Shown in pieces: positions 29,688 to 37,989 of a stretch of 64,000 nucleotides of DNA. The DNA is from Candidatus Sulfurimonas baltica (GTDB taxonomy: Bacteria > Campylobacterota > Campylobacteria > Campylobacterales > Sulfurimonadaceae). The first letter of the stretch is position 1. Every line of letters begins with the position of its first letter. The DNA lies in the NCBI RefSeq assembly GCF_015265455.1, contig NZ_CP054492.1, forward strand, positions 1,054,001-1,118,000, written 5' to 3'. A program made the position numbers and the translations under genes. The notes beneath the pieces are model-generated. The model was not told where the DNA came from. It was given only the letters and a program-made list of their open reading frames with translations, and did no database searches.

Positions 29688-30956
29688 ATGGCAGCATTAA
29701 GACAAAATCAAAGTGTAGAGAACAAGCACAAGCTCTCTAACACACTTCGTAATTGGCTGCCGATTTTGCACTCTAGCTTGAGTGATCTTGGTGAAGCGAT
29801 GTCCCCTTTTATTGATGCCAATCCTGTCGTGGAAGTAAAGTCTGGATACGAAGAAAACTTTGAAAAAAAGATTCCCAAAAAAATAGTTTCAGGTCAGGTA
29901 AACAACTCTAGAACAGAGCAGATAGAAGCATTGACGGTTCAAAAAAAATCTCTTTATGATGTACTTGACGAGCAGTTGGAAGCACCGCTGTTTCCAACGC
30001 CTATATCGCAATCTATTGCCTCATTTGTAGTGGCTAATCTGGATGAAAATGGTTACTATGAAGGTGACAGTGAAGCGTTTTGTAAAATCAAAAATATTGA
30101 TATCTCGGAGTTTGAAAAAGTTCGTTTGAGGTTCTCACATGTAGAGCCAATTGGTATAGCTGCAAAAGATTTGGCAGAGTCATTTATATTTCAGTTGGAG
30201 AGCTCAGACATAAGTGAAGAGGCCTATCCTCTGTGTGTGGAAGTTATTAATAACATGGAGGATATTCACAGCTATTCAAGAAAAGAACATTTCAGTGAAG
30301 TTATGCGTGTTCTTGGAACATTTAAAAATCCTCCGGCAATAGAGTACCAAGAGGATTCAGCTCAGATTATTCCAGATTTGATGATATTTTTTAATGATGA
30401 TGAAGCCATAGAGGTCAAGCTAAATGATGCCTATTATCCGACTATTCTTATAGACACAAGTTATGCGGTTGAGCATGAATTTATTTCGCAAAAAATTAAA
30501 GAGGCAAAGAGCCTTGTTGACGCACTCGACATGAGAAAAGCCACCTTGTATAAAGTGGGGCTTATGATAGTTGAGTATCAGTATGAGTTTTTTACAGGCG
30601 GTGCGATAATGCCTCTTACTCTGAAGACTTTGGCAGATGAGTTTGGACATAACCCATCTACAATCTCAAGAGCAATCGCAAATAAATATATAGCATGTAA
30701 CAGAGGTGTTTTTGCCATGAAAGAGTTCTTTACAACTGCTATTGATGAGGATGTTTCAAATGCGGCAATAAAAGAGTTTTTAGTTACTATAGTCAAGCGG
30801 GAAAACCATAATAAACCACTTAGTGACATGAAACTGCTAGAAATGATTCAAGAAAACTTCAAAGTAGTCATGGTCAGAAGGACTATTGCCAAATATAGAA
30901 AACAGTTAAATATCGCAGGTTCCAGCGAGAGGAAAAAACTCTATTTATTACATTAA
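29688..30956 (+). CDS. rpoN: RNA polymerase sigma-54 factor (copy 1)
   Basis: Sigma-54, 422 residues, in its common location after lptB. N-terminal Region I (activator-interacting, about residues 1-50), core-binding middle, a helix-turn-helix DEFGHNPSTISRAIANKYI near 319-337 and the RpoN box RRTIAKYRKQLNIAGSSERK at the C-terminus. Sigma-54 in Campylobacterota drives flagellar middle genes. This window has a second copy inside the nif region at 36322, so this one is probably the general or flagellar factor. Confidence 0.95.
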   Translation: MAALRQNQSVENKHKLSNTLRNWLPILHSSLSDLGEAMSPFIDANPVVEVKSGYEENFEKKIPKKIVSGQVNNSRTEQIEALTVQKKSLYDVLDEQLEAPLFPTPISQSIASFVVANLDENGYYEGDSEAFCKIKNIDISEFEKVRLRFSHVEPIGIAAKDLAESFIFQLESSDISEEAYPLCVEVINNMEDIHSYSRKEHFSEVMRVLGTFKNPPAIEYQEDSAQIIPDLMIFFNDDEAIEVKLNDAYYPTILIDTSYAVEHEFISQKIKEAKSLVDALDMRKATLYKVGLMIVEYQYEFFTGGAIMPLTLKTLADEFGHNPSTISRAIANKYIACNRGVFAMKEFFTTAIDEDVSNAAIKEFLVTIVKRENHNKPLSDMKLLEMIQENFKVVMVRRTIAKYRKQLNIAGSSERKKLYLLH

Positions 30957-31692
30957 AAAAAGACTTGATTTAGAAGTTCTTAAAAGAAACAGCACAAGTG
31001 AAATATCTTACGACAAGCTAGACCCGATTTTGGTTGCACACCGTCACAAAGACCCGACTATCTCTTTGGTGTGTGCCCTTTTTGCGTATGGAAATGTAAA
31101 GCAGATTGTAAAATTTTTAGACTCACTCGACTTTTGTGTTTTGCAAAAAAGTGATGATGAGATAAAAGAGTCTTTAAAAAACCATTACTATAGATTTCAA
31201 AAAAGCGAAGATGTTATTGCCCTGTTTATTGCCCTTAAAAGATTAAATGAAAAAAGTAATTTAGAGGCTATATTTAAGAGTGGATACACTAAGCAGAATA
31301 ACGTTATTGATGGAATAAACGAGCTTATAAAAACTCTACATGTAGAGTATCCGCACGATTCACAAGGGTATAACTTTTTAATAGGAAAAATCACCACCAA
31401 AACAAAGGGTGCAGGAGCACTGAAGAGGTGGATGATGTTTTTGCGATGGATGGTAAGGGATGACAATATTGATATGGGTTTGTGGAGCGAAATCAACAAA
31501 TCTGATTTAATAATGCCATTGGATACGCACACATTTAACGTATCTATAAAGCTTGGACTTTTACAAAGAAAAAGTTATGACCTTCAAGCCGCCATAGAGC
31601 TGACTCAAACATTAAAATCCTTTGATAAAAACGACCCTTTAAAGTATGACTTTGCTCTATACAGAATCGGACAAGAGAAAATAAATCTATAA
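30952..31692 (+). CDS. TIGR02757/DUF2400 family protein
   Basis: Conserved family of unknown function, with helix-hairpin-helix-like segments. The first standard start is TTG at 31030, but the in-frame codons before it (RLDLEVLK, then SEISYDKLDP) continue a plausible N-terminus back to a stop at 30907, with no ATG, GTG or TTG in between. The coordinate given assumes a rare ATT start overlapping the rpoN stop; 31030 is the conservative choice (220 residues). Family segments seen: ALFAYGNVKQI, MFLRWMVRDDNIDMGLW and PLDTHTFNVSIKLGL. Likely cotranscribed with rpoN. Confidence 0.7.
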   Translation: MKKRLDLEVLKRNSTSEISYDKLDPILVAHRHKDPTISLVCALFAYGNVKQIVKFLDSLDFCVLQKSDDEIKESLKNHYYRFQKSEDVIALFIALKRLNEKSNLEAIFKSGYTKQNNVIDGINELIKTLHVEYPHDSQGYNFLIGKITTKTKGAGALKRWMMFLRWMVRDDNIDMGLWSEINKSDLIMPLDTHTFNVSIKLGLLQRKSYDLQAAIELTQTLKSFDKNDPLKYDFALYRIGQEKINL

Positions 31693-31749
31693 ATGGCTCT
31701 CTTTGCCCGCTTAAAACTTGAATCGGCGAATGCTTAATGTAACTTGCAC

Positions 31750-31766
31750 GGAACAAAAAATGTAAA
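31750..31766 (+). promoter_or_regulatory. Sigma-54 promoter of nifN
   Basis: GGAACAAAAAATGTAAA: -24 GG and -12 TG at the exact sigma-54 spacing (12 nt between the key Gs). The predicted transcript start near 31774 leaves a leader of about 17 nt before the nifN ATG. Confidence 0.8.
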
Positions 31767-31790
31767 TATAGATTCTAATAGGAATTTATC

Positions 31791-33050
31791 ATGAACAAAC
31801 CACTACAAACCAATCCAATAAAATTATCACAACCAATGGGAGCATTACTCTGTTTTTTAGGTATAAAAAACTGTATGCCTCTTATGCACGGAGCACAAGG
31901 GTGTGCCTCATTTAGTAAAGTATTTTTCACTCGTCACTTTAGCGACCCAATTGCAGTTCAAACTACAGCAGTTAATGATATTACTGCAGTTATTGACGGG
32001 GGAGACTACTCTATAAGTGAAGCTGTAAAAAACATCACAAAAAAAGTAAAGCCAGACTTAGTAGGTCTTTTTACAACCGGCATGACAGAGACAAAAGGTG
32101 ATGATATTAAAGGTGCTACATTTTTGTTAAAAGATACACAACTTATGTCGTATGTGCATACACCTGACTTTGAGGGTGGTTTAGAGAGTGGTTTTGCTAA
32201 ATCAATAGAGGCAATTATAGAACAACTAGTAGAGCCTAAAGATGAAATAGATATGCAAAAAGCTCTTTTAATCCCAAATGTAAACTTGACACCAATAGAA
32301 GTAGAGAAGATTAAAGAAGAAATCTCTAGTTTTGGCTTTGAGACTTTTGCTCTGCCAGATTTAAGTGAATCACTTGATGGTCACTTAGGAGTAAAACAAG
32401 GAGCGCTTAGCAGTGGCGGAATCAGTGTTGAAGAGATTAAAAACCTTGGAGACAGTGCCTTGGTGATAACTGTAGGTGACTCGGTGTGTAAGGCTGGTGA
32501 AAAGTTTAGAGATAAAAATCCTAAATCTACACATCTTCATTTTAACACTTTGAGTGGACTTCTACATGTAGATAAATTTTACAAGGCTTTGATGGATTTT
32601 AAACATATATCAAAGCCAAAACCAAGTGTTGTTAGATGGAGAAAAAGACTTCAAGATGCTCTTTTAGATACACATTTTGCGCTAGGCGGCACAGATGTAG
32701 TTTTAGCACTTGAAGCAGATCAGGCTTTGTCTATAGCAACTACCATAAAAGAAGCCGGTGCAAATATAAAAGCTATTGTGATTCCGACAAAAACAACAGC
32801 TTTGGATGAACTAGACTGTGAGAATATTATCGTTGGTGATTTTGAAGATGTTGAAAAAGAGTTACAAGAAGCAGATTTGCTAATAAGTAATTTTCACGGT
32901 GAAAGAATTGCACACAAGTATAAAAAAGCCTTAGTACTTAGAGGATACCCAAACTACGAGACAGTAGGTAATCAACTTGTAAATGACACTCTTTATGAGG
33001 GGAGTTGTTATATGTTATTTGAGGTAGCAAACACTATAAATTCTCTCTAG
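31791..33050 (+). CDS. nifN: Nitrogenase cofactor scaffold subunit NifN
   Basis: NifN, 419 residues, the beta-like half of the NifEN scaffold on which the FeMo-cofactor is matured before delivery to NifDK. The N-terminal signature QPMGALLCFLGIKNCMPLMHG and GAQGCASFSKVFFTRHF followed by QTTAVNDITAVIDGG is typical. It carries the P-cluster-like cysteine near residue 41. It has its own sigma-54 promoter and ends just before the nifX promoter. Its partner nifE is more than 11 kb away on the other strand, an unusual separation. Confidence 0.92.
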   Translation: MNKPLQTNPIKLSQPMGALLCFLGIKNCMPLMHGAQGCASFSKVFFTRHFSDPIAVQTTAVNDITAVIDGGDYSISEAVKNITKKVKPDLVGLFTTGMTETKGDDIKGATFLLKDTQLMSYVHTPDFEGGLESGFAKSIEAIIEQLVEPKDEIDMQKALLIPNVNLTPIEVEKIKEEISSFGFETFALPDLSESLDGHLGVKQGALSSGGISVEEIKNLGDSALVITVGDSVCKAGEKFRDKNPKSTHLHFNTLSGLLHVDKFYKALMDFKHISKPKPSVVRWRKRLQDALLDTHFALGGTDVVLALEADQALSIATTIKEAGANIKAIVIPTKTTALDELDCENIIVGDFEDVEKELQEADLLISNFHGERIAHKYKKALVLRGYPNYETVGNQLVNDTLYEGSCYMLFEVANTINSL

Positions 33051-33067
33051 GGAACACTTTATGAATG
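33051..33067 (+). promoter_or_regulatory. Sigma-54 promoter of the nifX-nifF operon
   Basis: GGAACACTTTATGAATG, directly after the nifN stop, has correct -24/-12 spacing. Predicted leader about 20 nt before the nifX ATG. It allows the nifX operon to be read separately from nifN. Confidence 0.8.
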
Positions 33068-33095
33068 TATATTTATAAAAGATACGGAGAGTAAA

Positions 33096-33494
33096 ATGAA
33101 TTCAACTATAAAAGTAACTTCAGCAGATAACAGCCTTGGAAGCATAAGAGTGGCATTTGCAACAAATGACAATGAACATGTAGATGCACATTTTGGCAGT
33201 ACGAAACAGTTTAATATTTATGATGTTAACAGTGATGATTTTGAAATCTCTACTATTATCAAAATAACAACTAAAGATACAGACCAAACAGTAGCATCTT
33301 TAGAGGGGTGTGACATTGTTTATTTTTTAAATATTGGTCCAACTGCGGCTGCTAAAGTTATCAGAAAAGGGATTTTTCCTATTAAGTACAAAGAGATTAT
33401 CTCTATTGATGAAGAGCTAAACAAACTTGTAAATATGTTGAATGAAAACCCGCCTCCGTTTATTAAAAAAATCATAGAAAAAAAGAGTAAATAA
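33096..33494 (+). CDS. nifX: NifX family protein
   Basis: 132 residues of the NifX/NafY/NifB-C-terminal fold, which binds NifB-co or the FeMo-cofactor precursor and shuttles it to NifEN. Core RVAFATNDNEHVDAHFGSTKQFNIYDV near residues 19-45 is the family signature, with the conserved DxHFG. The C-terminus ends ENPPPFIKKIIEKK. First gene of an eight-gene operon. A second NifX-like gene lies at 47154. Confidence 0.9.
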   Translation: MNSTIKVTSADNSLGSIRVAFATNDNEHVDAHFGSTKQFNIYDVNSDDFEISTIIKITTKDTDQTVASLEGCDIVYFLNIGPTAAAKVIRKGIFPIKYKEIISIDEELNKLVNMLNENPPPFIKKIIEKKSK

Positions 33495-33916
33495 TGAAAG
33501 AGTTATTTATAAATACACTTATAGGTCAAGTAAGAGCACTTGACCAATTTGGTACATGGACTAATAGAACTGATGAGGATATTTTAAAAGAGAAGTATGT
33601 AAAAACTAAAGAGGATTTGAAAAATATCCCAGTTATTGCAGATATTGACGAGATGCAGATTCAAGATATTAGACTTATTTATCAGTCTGTTGCACTCGCT
33701 TTTGAAACAAAGACGGGAGTTATGTGTTCTGTTGTAATGGAGATGAGCCATGAGGGATTTGGAAGAGCAGTTGTAATTGCCGACAAAATTGTAATTGTAA
33801 ACAAATTTTTTAAAGATGCACACAGATACTCATTTCGAACATATGAAAAGCTAGAAGAAGAGGGCGAAAAGATGCTCAAGAGTGTTATGGAAATTTATGA
33901 AGATTATAAAAAGTAA
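33494..33916 (+). CDS. NifX-associated nitrogen fixation protein (DUF269)
   Basis: 140-residue member of the NifX-associated/DUF269 family, found almost only beside nifX in diazotrophs, role unknown. Conserved parts: IGQVRALDQFGTW near residues 9-21 and the C-terminal FGRAVVIADKIVIVNKFFKDAHRYSF segment, which is the family's strongest block. Its ATG overlaps the nifX stop by one base; the next gene follows 11 nt later. Confidence 0.88.
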   Translation: MKELFINTLIGQVRALDQFGTWTNRTDEDILKEKYVKTKEDLKNIPVIADIDEMQIQDIRLIYQSVALAFETKTGVMCSVVMEMSHEGFGRAVVIADKIVIVNKFFKDAHRYSFRTYEKLEEEGEKMLKSVMEIYEDYKK

Positions 33917-33927
33917 GGAGGATTTAT

Positions 33928-34452
33928 ATGAGTAAAATTGGAATTTTTGTAGGTACAGCAGGTGGAACAAGTATGAAGGTTGCAAATGCATTAGCTGAGG
34001 CATTTAATATTGATGAGGAAGATGTAATCAATATGGAAGAAGACTTCGATGACGTAGAAGAGCAGCTCCTTGCATATGACGTTCTTTTTTTAGGAAGTTC
34101 TACTTGGGGACAAGGTGACTTGCATTTTAGTTGGGTTGACCCTGTTTTAGAGATACAAGATGATGACATAGACTTTAGTGGGAAAACGGTTGCATTTTTT
34201 GGTGCAGGAGACTGTAAAAAACACGGGGAACATTTTTGTTCTGCATTGGGAAAACTGCATAAAACGTTTACTGGTGCTGGTGCCAAACCTATAGGCTTTG
34301 TCCCAAAGGATGACTACAGTTATGAGTATTCATTTGCTGAGATGGATGATAAATTATGTGGTTTAGCGATTGATGAACACAATGAATCTGAAAAAACAAC
34401 AAGAAGGATAGAGAAATGGATTGGTATATTAAAATCAGAACTAGGGGATTAA
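33928..34452 (+). CDS. nifF: Flavodoxin (probable NifF)
   Basis: Long-chain flavodoxin, 174 residues, FMN electron carrier. The phosphate-binding loop is GTAGGTSMKVA near residues 9-19, followed by LGSSTWGQGDLHFSW near 56 (first isoalloxazine loop) and VAFFGAGDCKKHGEHFC near 90. Location in the nifX operon and length suggest it donates electrons to NifH, as NifF does. It has the strongest ribosome site of the operon (AAGGAGG, 7 nt before ATG). Confidence 0.88.
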   Translation: MSKIGIFVGTAGGTSMKVANALAEAFNIDEEDVINMEEDFDDVEEQLLAYDVLFLGSSTWGQGDLHFSWVDPVLEIQDDDIDFSGKTVAFFGAGDCKKHGEHFCSALGKLHKTFTGAGAKPIGFVPKDDYSYEYSFAEMDDKLCGLAIDEHNESEKTTRRIEKWIGILKSELGD

Positions 34453-34453
34453 G

Positions 34454-34855
34454 ATGTATATGGTAATGACGGTTATTAATCAACATGATTTAAAAAATGT
34501 ATTGGAAGATTTATTTGCCAACAACATCGAAGGAATTACAGTGAGTGATGTTATTGGCAAGGGCTCTTTTGGACTTAAAGAGGCTGATAATCAGCCAACA
34601 GACTTGGTCTCTAAAGTCAAGCTTGAAATAGTGGTTTCTGATGTTAAACATAGAGAGATAGCGATGGAGTGCATTAGAAGCAATTGCCACGATTTAGGCA
34701 GAGGTGCAGGAAAAATGTGGTGGCTTGATGTGGGCGGTGTTGAGAGAATAAGAACAGGTGAAAAGGATGCCGATGCACTAACAACTCAGGTAAATAAAAA
34801 AATACAGAATGTGCCATGCGGTTTAACGACTCAGATTGACACACCATGTAGTTAA
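34454..34855 (+). CDS. Divergent PII-like protein in the nif operon
   Basis: 133 residues with a PII (GlnB/NifI) fold: SKVKLEIVVSDVKHREIAMECI near residues 55-76, then GRGAGKMWWLDVGGVERIRTGEKDADAL near 83-110, matching the B-loop and C-loop of PII but with RGAGKMWW where GDGKIF is usual. No T-loop tyrosine (Tyr51) is visible, and the C-terminus adds a tail with two cysteines. PII proteins sense 2-oxoglutarate and ATP/ADP. In nif operons NifI-type PIIs switch nitrogenase off under ammonium, so this is a candidate post-translational regulator. Confidence 0.75.
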   Translation: MYMVMTVINQHDLKNVLEDLFANNIEGITVSDVIGKGSFGLKEADNQPTDLVSKVKLEIVVSDVKHREIAMECIRSNCHDLGRGAGKMWWLDVGGVERIRTGEKDADALTTQVNKKIQNVPCGLTTQIDTPCS

Positions 34856-34866
34856 AGGAATGATTT

Positions 34867-35208
34867 ATGAATAGCAATACAAAGTCATTGGATGAGTTTT
34901 ATGAACTTACTGATGCGGAAGATTATTTTGAATTTTTTGATTTAGATTATGACTCAAACCTTATAGATGTAAAGAGGTTTCATATACTAAAAGAGTATGG
35001 CACTTTAATTAAAACAGGGTTTTCAAATCTTGCCGAGCAAGAAGAACAACTGCTTGATTTTTTAAAGTACTCGCTTCTTAAAGTTTATGGAAGATTTACA
35101 AACGGCTATGCTCCGAGTGCAGCTGATATTTGGGGTATGTTTAAAGATGGAAAACTAAGTGGATGTATGGCTTGCATACCGCAGCCAGGAAACAGTTGTG
35201 GTTGTTGA
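34867..35208 (+). CDS. nifW: Nitrogenase-stabilising protein NifW
   Basis: NifW, 113 residues, associates with the MoFe protein and protects or helps mature it. Signature DAEDYFEFFDLDYDSNLIDVKRFHILKEYG near residues 16-45 is diagnostic. The protein ends in a short cysteine-rich tail (CMACIPQPGNSCGC), which is an addition compared with the usual NifW end. The following nifZ reading frame begins inside its 3' end. Confidence 0.85.
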   Translation: MNSNTKSLDEFYELTDAEDYFEFFDLDYDSNLIDVKRFHILKEYGTLIKTGFSNLAEQEEQLLDFLKYSLLKVYGRFTNGYAPSAADIWGMFKDGKLSGCMACIPQPGNSCGC

Positions 35209-35581
35209 TCCTAATGTCAAGCTGCACGACAGTGTAACAGCTAGTCGTTCTGGCAAAGATGAAGAAGAAGCGAAGTATTTTCTCGGACAAAAAGTAGAAC
35301 TTTTAGAAGATATTGTAAATGATGGGACTTATCCACATGCAAAGATTGGTACGCTGATGATGCCAAAGGGCAGTGTTGGTTACATAAAAGACATTGGTGA
35401 GTTTTTACAAGTGATAAGAGTTTACGAAGTACACTTTTTTGGTACTGAGATGGAAGTTGATATTATTGGTTGCAGAGAGCATGAGCTAAAACTAATAGAA
35501 GATGGTTATGTTAGCGAAGACATACTAGAACAAGAAGCTATGGATGCTCATAGAAAAAAAATGGCTAAATTAAATAAGTAG
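35159..35581 (+). CDS. nifZ: NifZ family protein
   Basis: NifZ, which assists P-cluster maturation of the MoFe protein. Core: VELLEDIVNDGTYPHAKIGTLMMPKGSVGYIKDIGEFLQ, then a strand and VDIIGCREHELKLIED. No ATG precedes the core; the frame opens at GTG 35159 inside nifW, and another GTG at 35198, just before the nifW stop, is an equally likely start, giving 127 residues. Translational coupling with nifW is expected. Confidence 0.85.
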   Translation: MDVWLAYRSQETVVVVDPNVKLHDSVTASRSGKDEEEAKYFLGQKVELLEDIVNDGTYPHAKIGTLMMPKGSVGYIKDIGEFLQVIRVYEVHFFGTEMEVDIIGCREHELKLIEDGYVSEDILEQEAMDAHRKKMAKLNK

Positions 35582-35607
35582 CAATCTTAAAAAAAAAGGA
35601 GAAATAG

Positions 35608-35949
35608 ATGGCAAAAGTGATTTTTATGGGTTTTAGCAAAGATAAAGATGGTCTTTATCACGCACCCAAAGGTGAGCCGATTATTAGATTGGCTAAGGAC
35701 AACGGTATACCAATTAACTTTGAGTGTCAAGATGGTGAGTGTGGAAATTGTTTAATCAAATATGAAAATATTGAGGATGAGGAGCCTACAAACTATATAG
35801 ATGATTTAGAGCTTAATAAGTTAATCGAAATGGGTGTACTAAAAGCAAAAGATGCTGAGTATTGTCAGCAGTTTACAATAAGTCCTAAGGTTAGACTAGC
35901 ATGTCAAACATTAGTTAAGGGCGACGTAATTATTAAACCATACAATTAA
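35608..35949 (+). CDS. [2Fe-2S] ferredoxin
   Basis: 113-residue plant-type ferredoxin. Cluster cysteines are in FECQDGECGNC near residues 37-47 and a later RLACQ near 98-102. Long insertion between the third and fourth cysteines with many acidic residues. As part of the nifX operon it is a candidate electron donor to NifH or to cofactor assembly, similar in position to FdxB-type proteins. A second ferredoxin follows 9 nt later. Confidence 0.88.
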   Translation: MAKVIFMGFSKDKDGLYHAPKGEPIIRLAKDNGIPINFECQDGECGNCLIKYENIEDEEPTNYIDDLELNKLIEMGVLKAKDAEYCQQFTISPKVRLACQTLVKGDVIIKPYN

Positions 35950-35958
35950 GGAAAAAAA

Positions 35959-36255
35959 ATGACAACAAGAGTAGAAATAGTAAATGATTTTTTAGCAATC
36001 AATGTAAAAGAGGGTAGTACTATCCAAGAAATCGTTGAGGCAAGTGGTTCTGCACTTCCTTTTGGGTGTCGTGATGGTGAGTGTGGTACATGTGTAGTTG
36101 AAGTTGTATCTGGAATGGAATTTTTATCTGATAAAACAGAAAAAGAAGTAAAAGTGCTAAAAGAGATTTGTTCTGGTACATGTACACCAAACTCCAGACT
36201 TGCATGTCAAATGAAAATCGAAAAACCAAATGGTTTAGTTAGACTAAAATACTAA
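35959..36255 (+). CDS. [2Fe-2S] ferredoxin (second)
   Basis: 98-residue plant-type ferredoxin. Cluster ligands are in FGCRDGECGTC near residues 31-41 and RLACQ near 81-85, with another cysteine pair (CSGTC) close to the fourth ligand. About as similar to its upstream neighbour as two family members are, so recent duplication is not obvious. Last gene of the nifX operon before a possible hairpin and the separate rpoN2 gene. Confidence 0.88.
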   Translation: MTTRVEIVNDFLAINVKEGSTIQEIVEASGSALPFGCRDGECGTCVVEVVSGMEFLSDKTEKEVKVLKEICSGTCTPNSRLACQMKIEKPNGLVRLKY

Positions 36256-36261
36256 TGAAAC

Positions 36262-36276
36262 TGCATAATATATGCA
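36262..36276. promoter_or_regulatory. Dyad upstream of second rpoN
   Basis: TGCATA-ATA-TATGCA is a perfect palindrome just after the ferredoxin stop and 46 nt before the rpoN2 ATG. A second imperfect hairpin (CTCAAGCC at 36288, GGTTTGAG at 36302) and a TATAAT-like box near 36311 follow. These could be an operator, terminator and sigma-70 promoter for rpoN2. Function inferred only. Confidence 0.4.
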
Positions 36277-36321
36277 CAATTGAGCTGCTCAAGCCTCTTA
36301 TGGTTTGAGTATAATATTCTT

Positions 36322-37560
36322 ATGTCAAGTACATTTAATTTATTTACAACACAAAAACAATCATTACAACTGTCACTAAAACTTTGGTTGCCATTGTTGC
36401 AAGCACAGGTTCAAGATTTAGAAGCAATCTTTAAAGAGCATAGCTTTGATAATCCATTTTTGGAATATAAATCATCTTTTGAATCAAATTACTCAAGTTT
36501 ATCAACATCTGATAATAAAAGTAGTTTTATTGAGAATATGAGTTTATATAAAGAGTCTTTATACGATACTGTTTTAAATCAACTAGATGCTCCACTGTTT
36601 CCAACTCCTTCTTCACAAAAAGTGGCTCATGAAATACTTCAAAATATAAATAGTGATGGGTATTTCGAAGGTGATATAGAACAAATAGCTATTACATGTA
36701 ACACAACAAATCAGTTTGTAGAGAGTGTCAGACAAAGGTTTTCTTATCTTGAACCAAGTGGGATAGGCTCTTTAGATATGATTGAATCATTTGAGTTTCA
36801 ACTATCACAGCTTTTTATAGATGATGAGTTAAATCTTTTTGTTCAAAAAATAATCCAAAATTTAAAACAGATAGATAAGTATCATAAACATCATAGGTTT
36901 ATGGAAGCGACAGAGATTGTAAAAAGGTTTAAATATCCTCCTGCGATTGACTTTCAAGAAGACTCAACATATATAGTCCCAGATTTTTTTGTTGATGTAG
37001 GAGATGACATATCTGTTAAAATAAATCAGAGTTATTATCCAGATATAGTCATTAAAGACCCTTTTAAAACTAAAAATAGTGAGTTAAAAGATAAACTAAA
37101 AGAGGCTAGAGACTTGGTTAACTTACTAGAGCTTAGAAAATCAACTCTTTACAAGCTCGTGCTAATCATAGTAGAAAAACAGATGGGCTTTTTTGTAGGA
37201 AGTGAGCTTAAACCTATGACTATGGCTCAAGTTGCAGATGAGATAGGTTTTGAAGAATCGACCATAAGCAGAGCAGTTTCAAACAAGTACATAAAGTGTG
37301 AGAGAGGAATGTTTTCACTAAAGTCATTTTTTACAAATGCAGTTAGCAAAAACTTGTCATCTGCAGAGATTAAAAACTATATACAAAATCTTATAGAAAA
37401 TGAGAACCATGAAGAGCCACTAACTGACCAAGACTTGGTTGATATGGTGATGCAGAGATACAACATGCAGATGGTAAGACGCACCATAACAAAGTACAGA
37501 AAACTTCTAAATGTTCCATCTTCTAAAGAGAGAAAGAAGATTTATAAGGTTAGAGATTAG
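36322..37560 (+). CDS. rpoN: RNA polymerase sigma-54 factor (copy 2, nif-linked)
   Basis: Second complete sigma-54, 412 residues from the ATG at 36322. Region I is Gln/Leu-rich (TTQKQSLQLSLKLWLPLLQAQ), the helix-turn-helix reads DEIGFEESTISRAVSNKYIK and the RpoN box RRTITKYRKLLNVPSSKERK. It clearly differs from copy 1 at 29688 in both DNA-contacting motifs, yet keeps the shared KESLYD, LDAPLFPTP and PPAIDFQEDS-type blocks. Location inside the nif region suggests a dedicated nitrogen-fixation sigma factor, and no sigma-54 site precedes it. Confidence 0.93.
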   Translation: MSSTFNLFTTQKQSLQLSLKLWLPLLQAQVQDLEAIFKEHSFDNPFLEYKSSFESNYSSLSTSDNKSSFIENMSLYKESLYDTVLNQLDAPLFPTPSSQKVAHEILQNINSDGYFEGDIEQIAITCNTTNQFVESVRQRFSYLEPSGIGSLDMIESFEFQLSQLFIDDELNLFVQKIIQNLKQIDKYHKHHRFMEATEIVKRFKYPPAIDFQEDSTYIVPDFFVDVGDDISVKINQSYYPDIVIKDPFKTKNSELKDKLKEARDLVNLLELRKSTLYKLVLIIVEKQMGFFVGSELKPMTMAQVADEIGFEESTISRAVSNKYIKCERGMFSLKSFFTNAVSKNLSSAEIKNYIQNLIENENHEEPLTDQDLVDMVMQRYNMQMVRRTITKYRKLLNVPSSKERKKIYKVRD

Positions 37561-37669
37561 TTGTACATGTAGAAGAGATTTCTGTCGCTTAAGGGACACT
37601 TTATATTTAAGAATAATAAATCAACAACATAATAATCTGTAATTAAATTGATTAGTTATCACTTTAAAT

Positions 37670-37686
37670 GGAACATTTTATGTGTT
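37670..37686 (+). promoter_or_regulatory. Sigma-54 promoter before the IS-broken gene
   Basis: GGAACATTTTATGTGTT has exact -24/-12 spacing. The next start codon (37768) is about 74 nt past the predicted transcript start, a longer leader than at the nif promoters. It ties the interrupted membrane gene to the nif regulon. Confidence 0.65.
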
Positions 37687-37989
37687 CTATTAATCATTAA
37701 TATTAAGTCTTAGTTCACTATAATGGGAATGAATAAATAGTTATCTACTAAACAATAAAGGAGAATAATGAATAGTTATCTTAAAATAATTGCAGGGATG
37801 TTAGCAACAATAATTCTTGGAGCAATAGGTAGTGGGTTTTGGGAGCGAATCTTATCGCCTGGATTTGACAAGTTACAATATTTTGTTGTAAATAAAATAT
37901 CATTTTTCTATACAGGCTATTTAGACTCCATATACGAGGATGCCAGCACATCTCTAATTAAATATAATGATTCATCTTCAATATTAATT

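Noticed and set aside
31695-31707. TGGC...TTGC resembling a sigma-54 site before nifN
   Set aside because: The GG-GC distance is 10, not 12; the correctly spaced site is at 31750.
36262-36309. Hairpins before rpoN2 as a clear terminator
   Set aside because: No T-run follows and the stem is imperfect; kept only as a possible regulatory dyad.
37593-37609. GGGACACTTTATATTT after rpoN2 as a nif promoter
   Set aside because: The G of the -12 element is missing; at most a decayed site.
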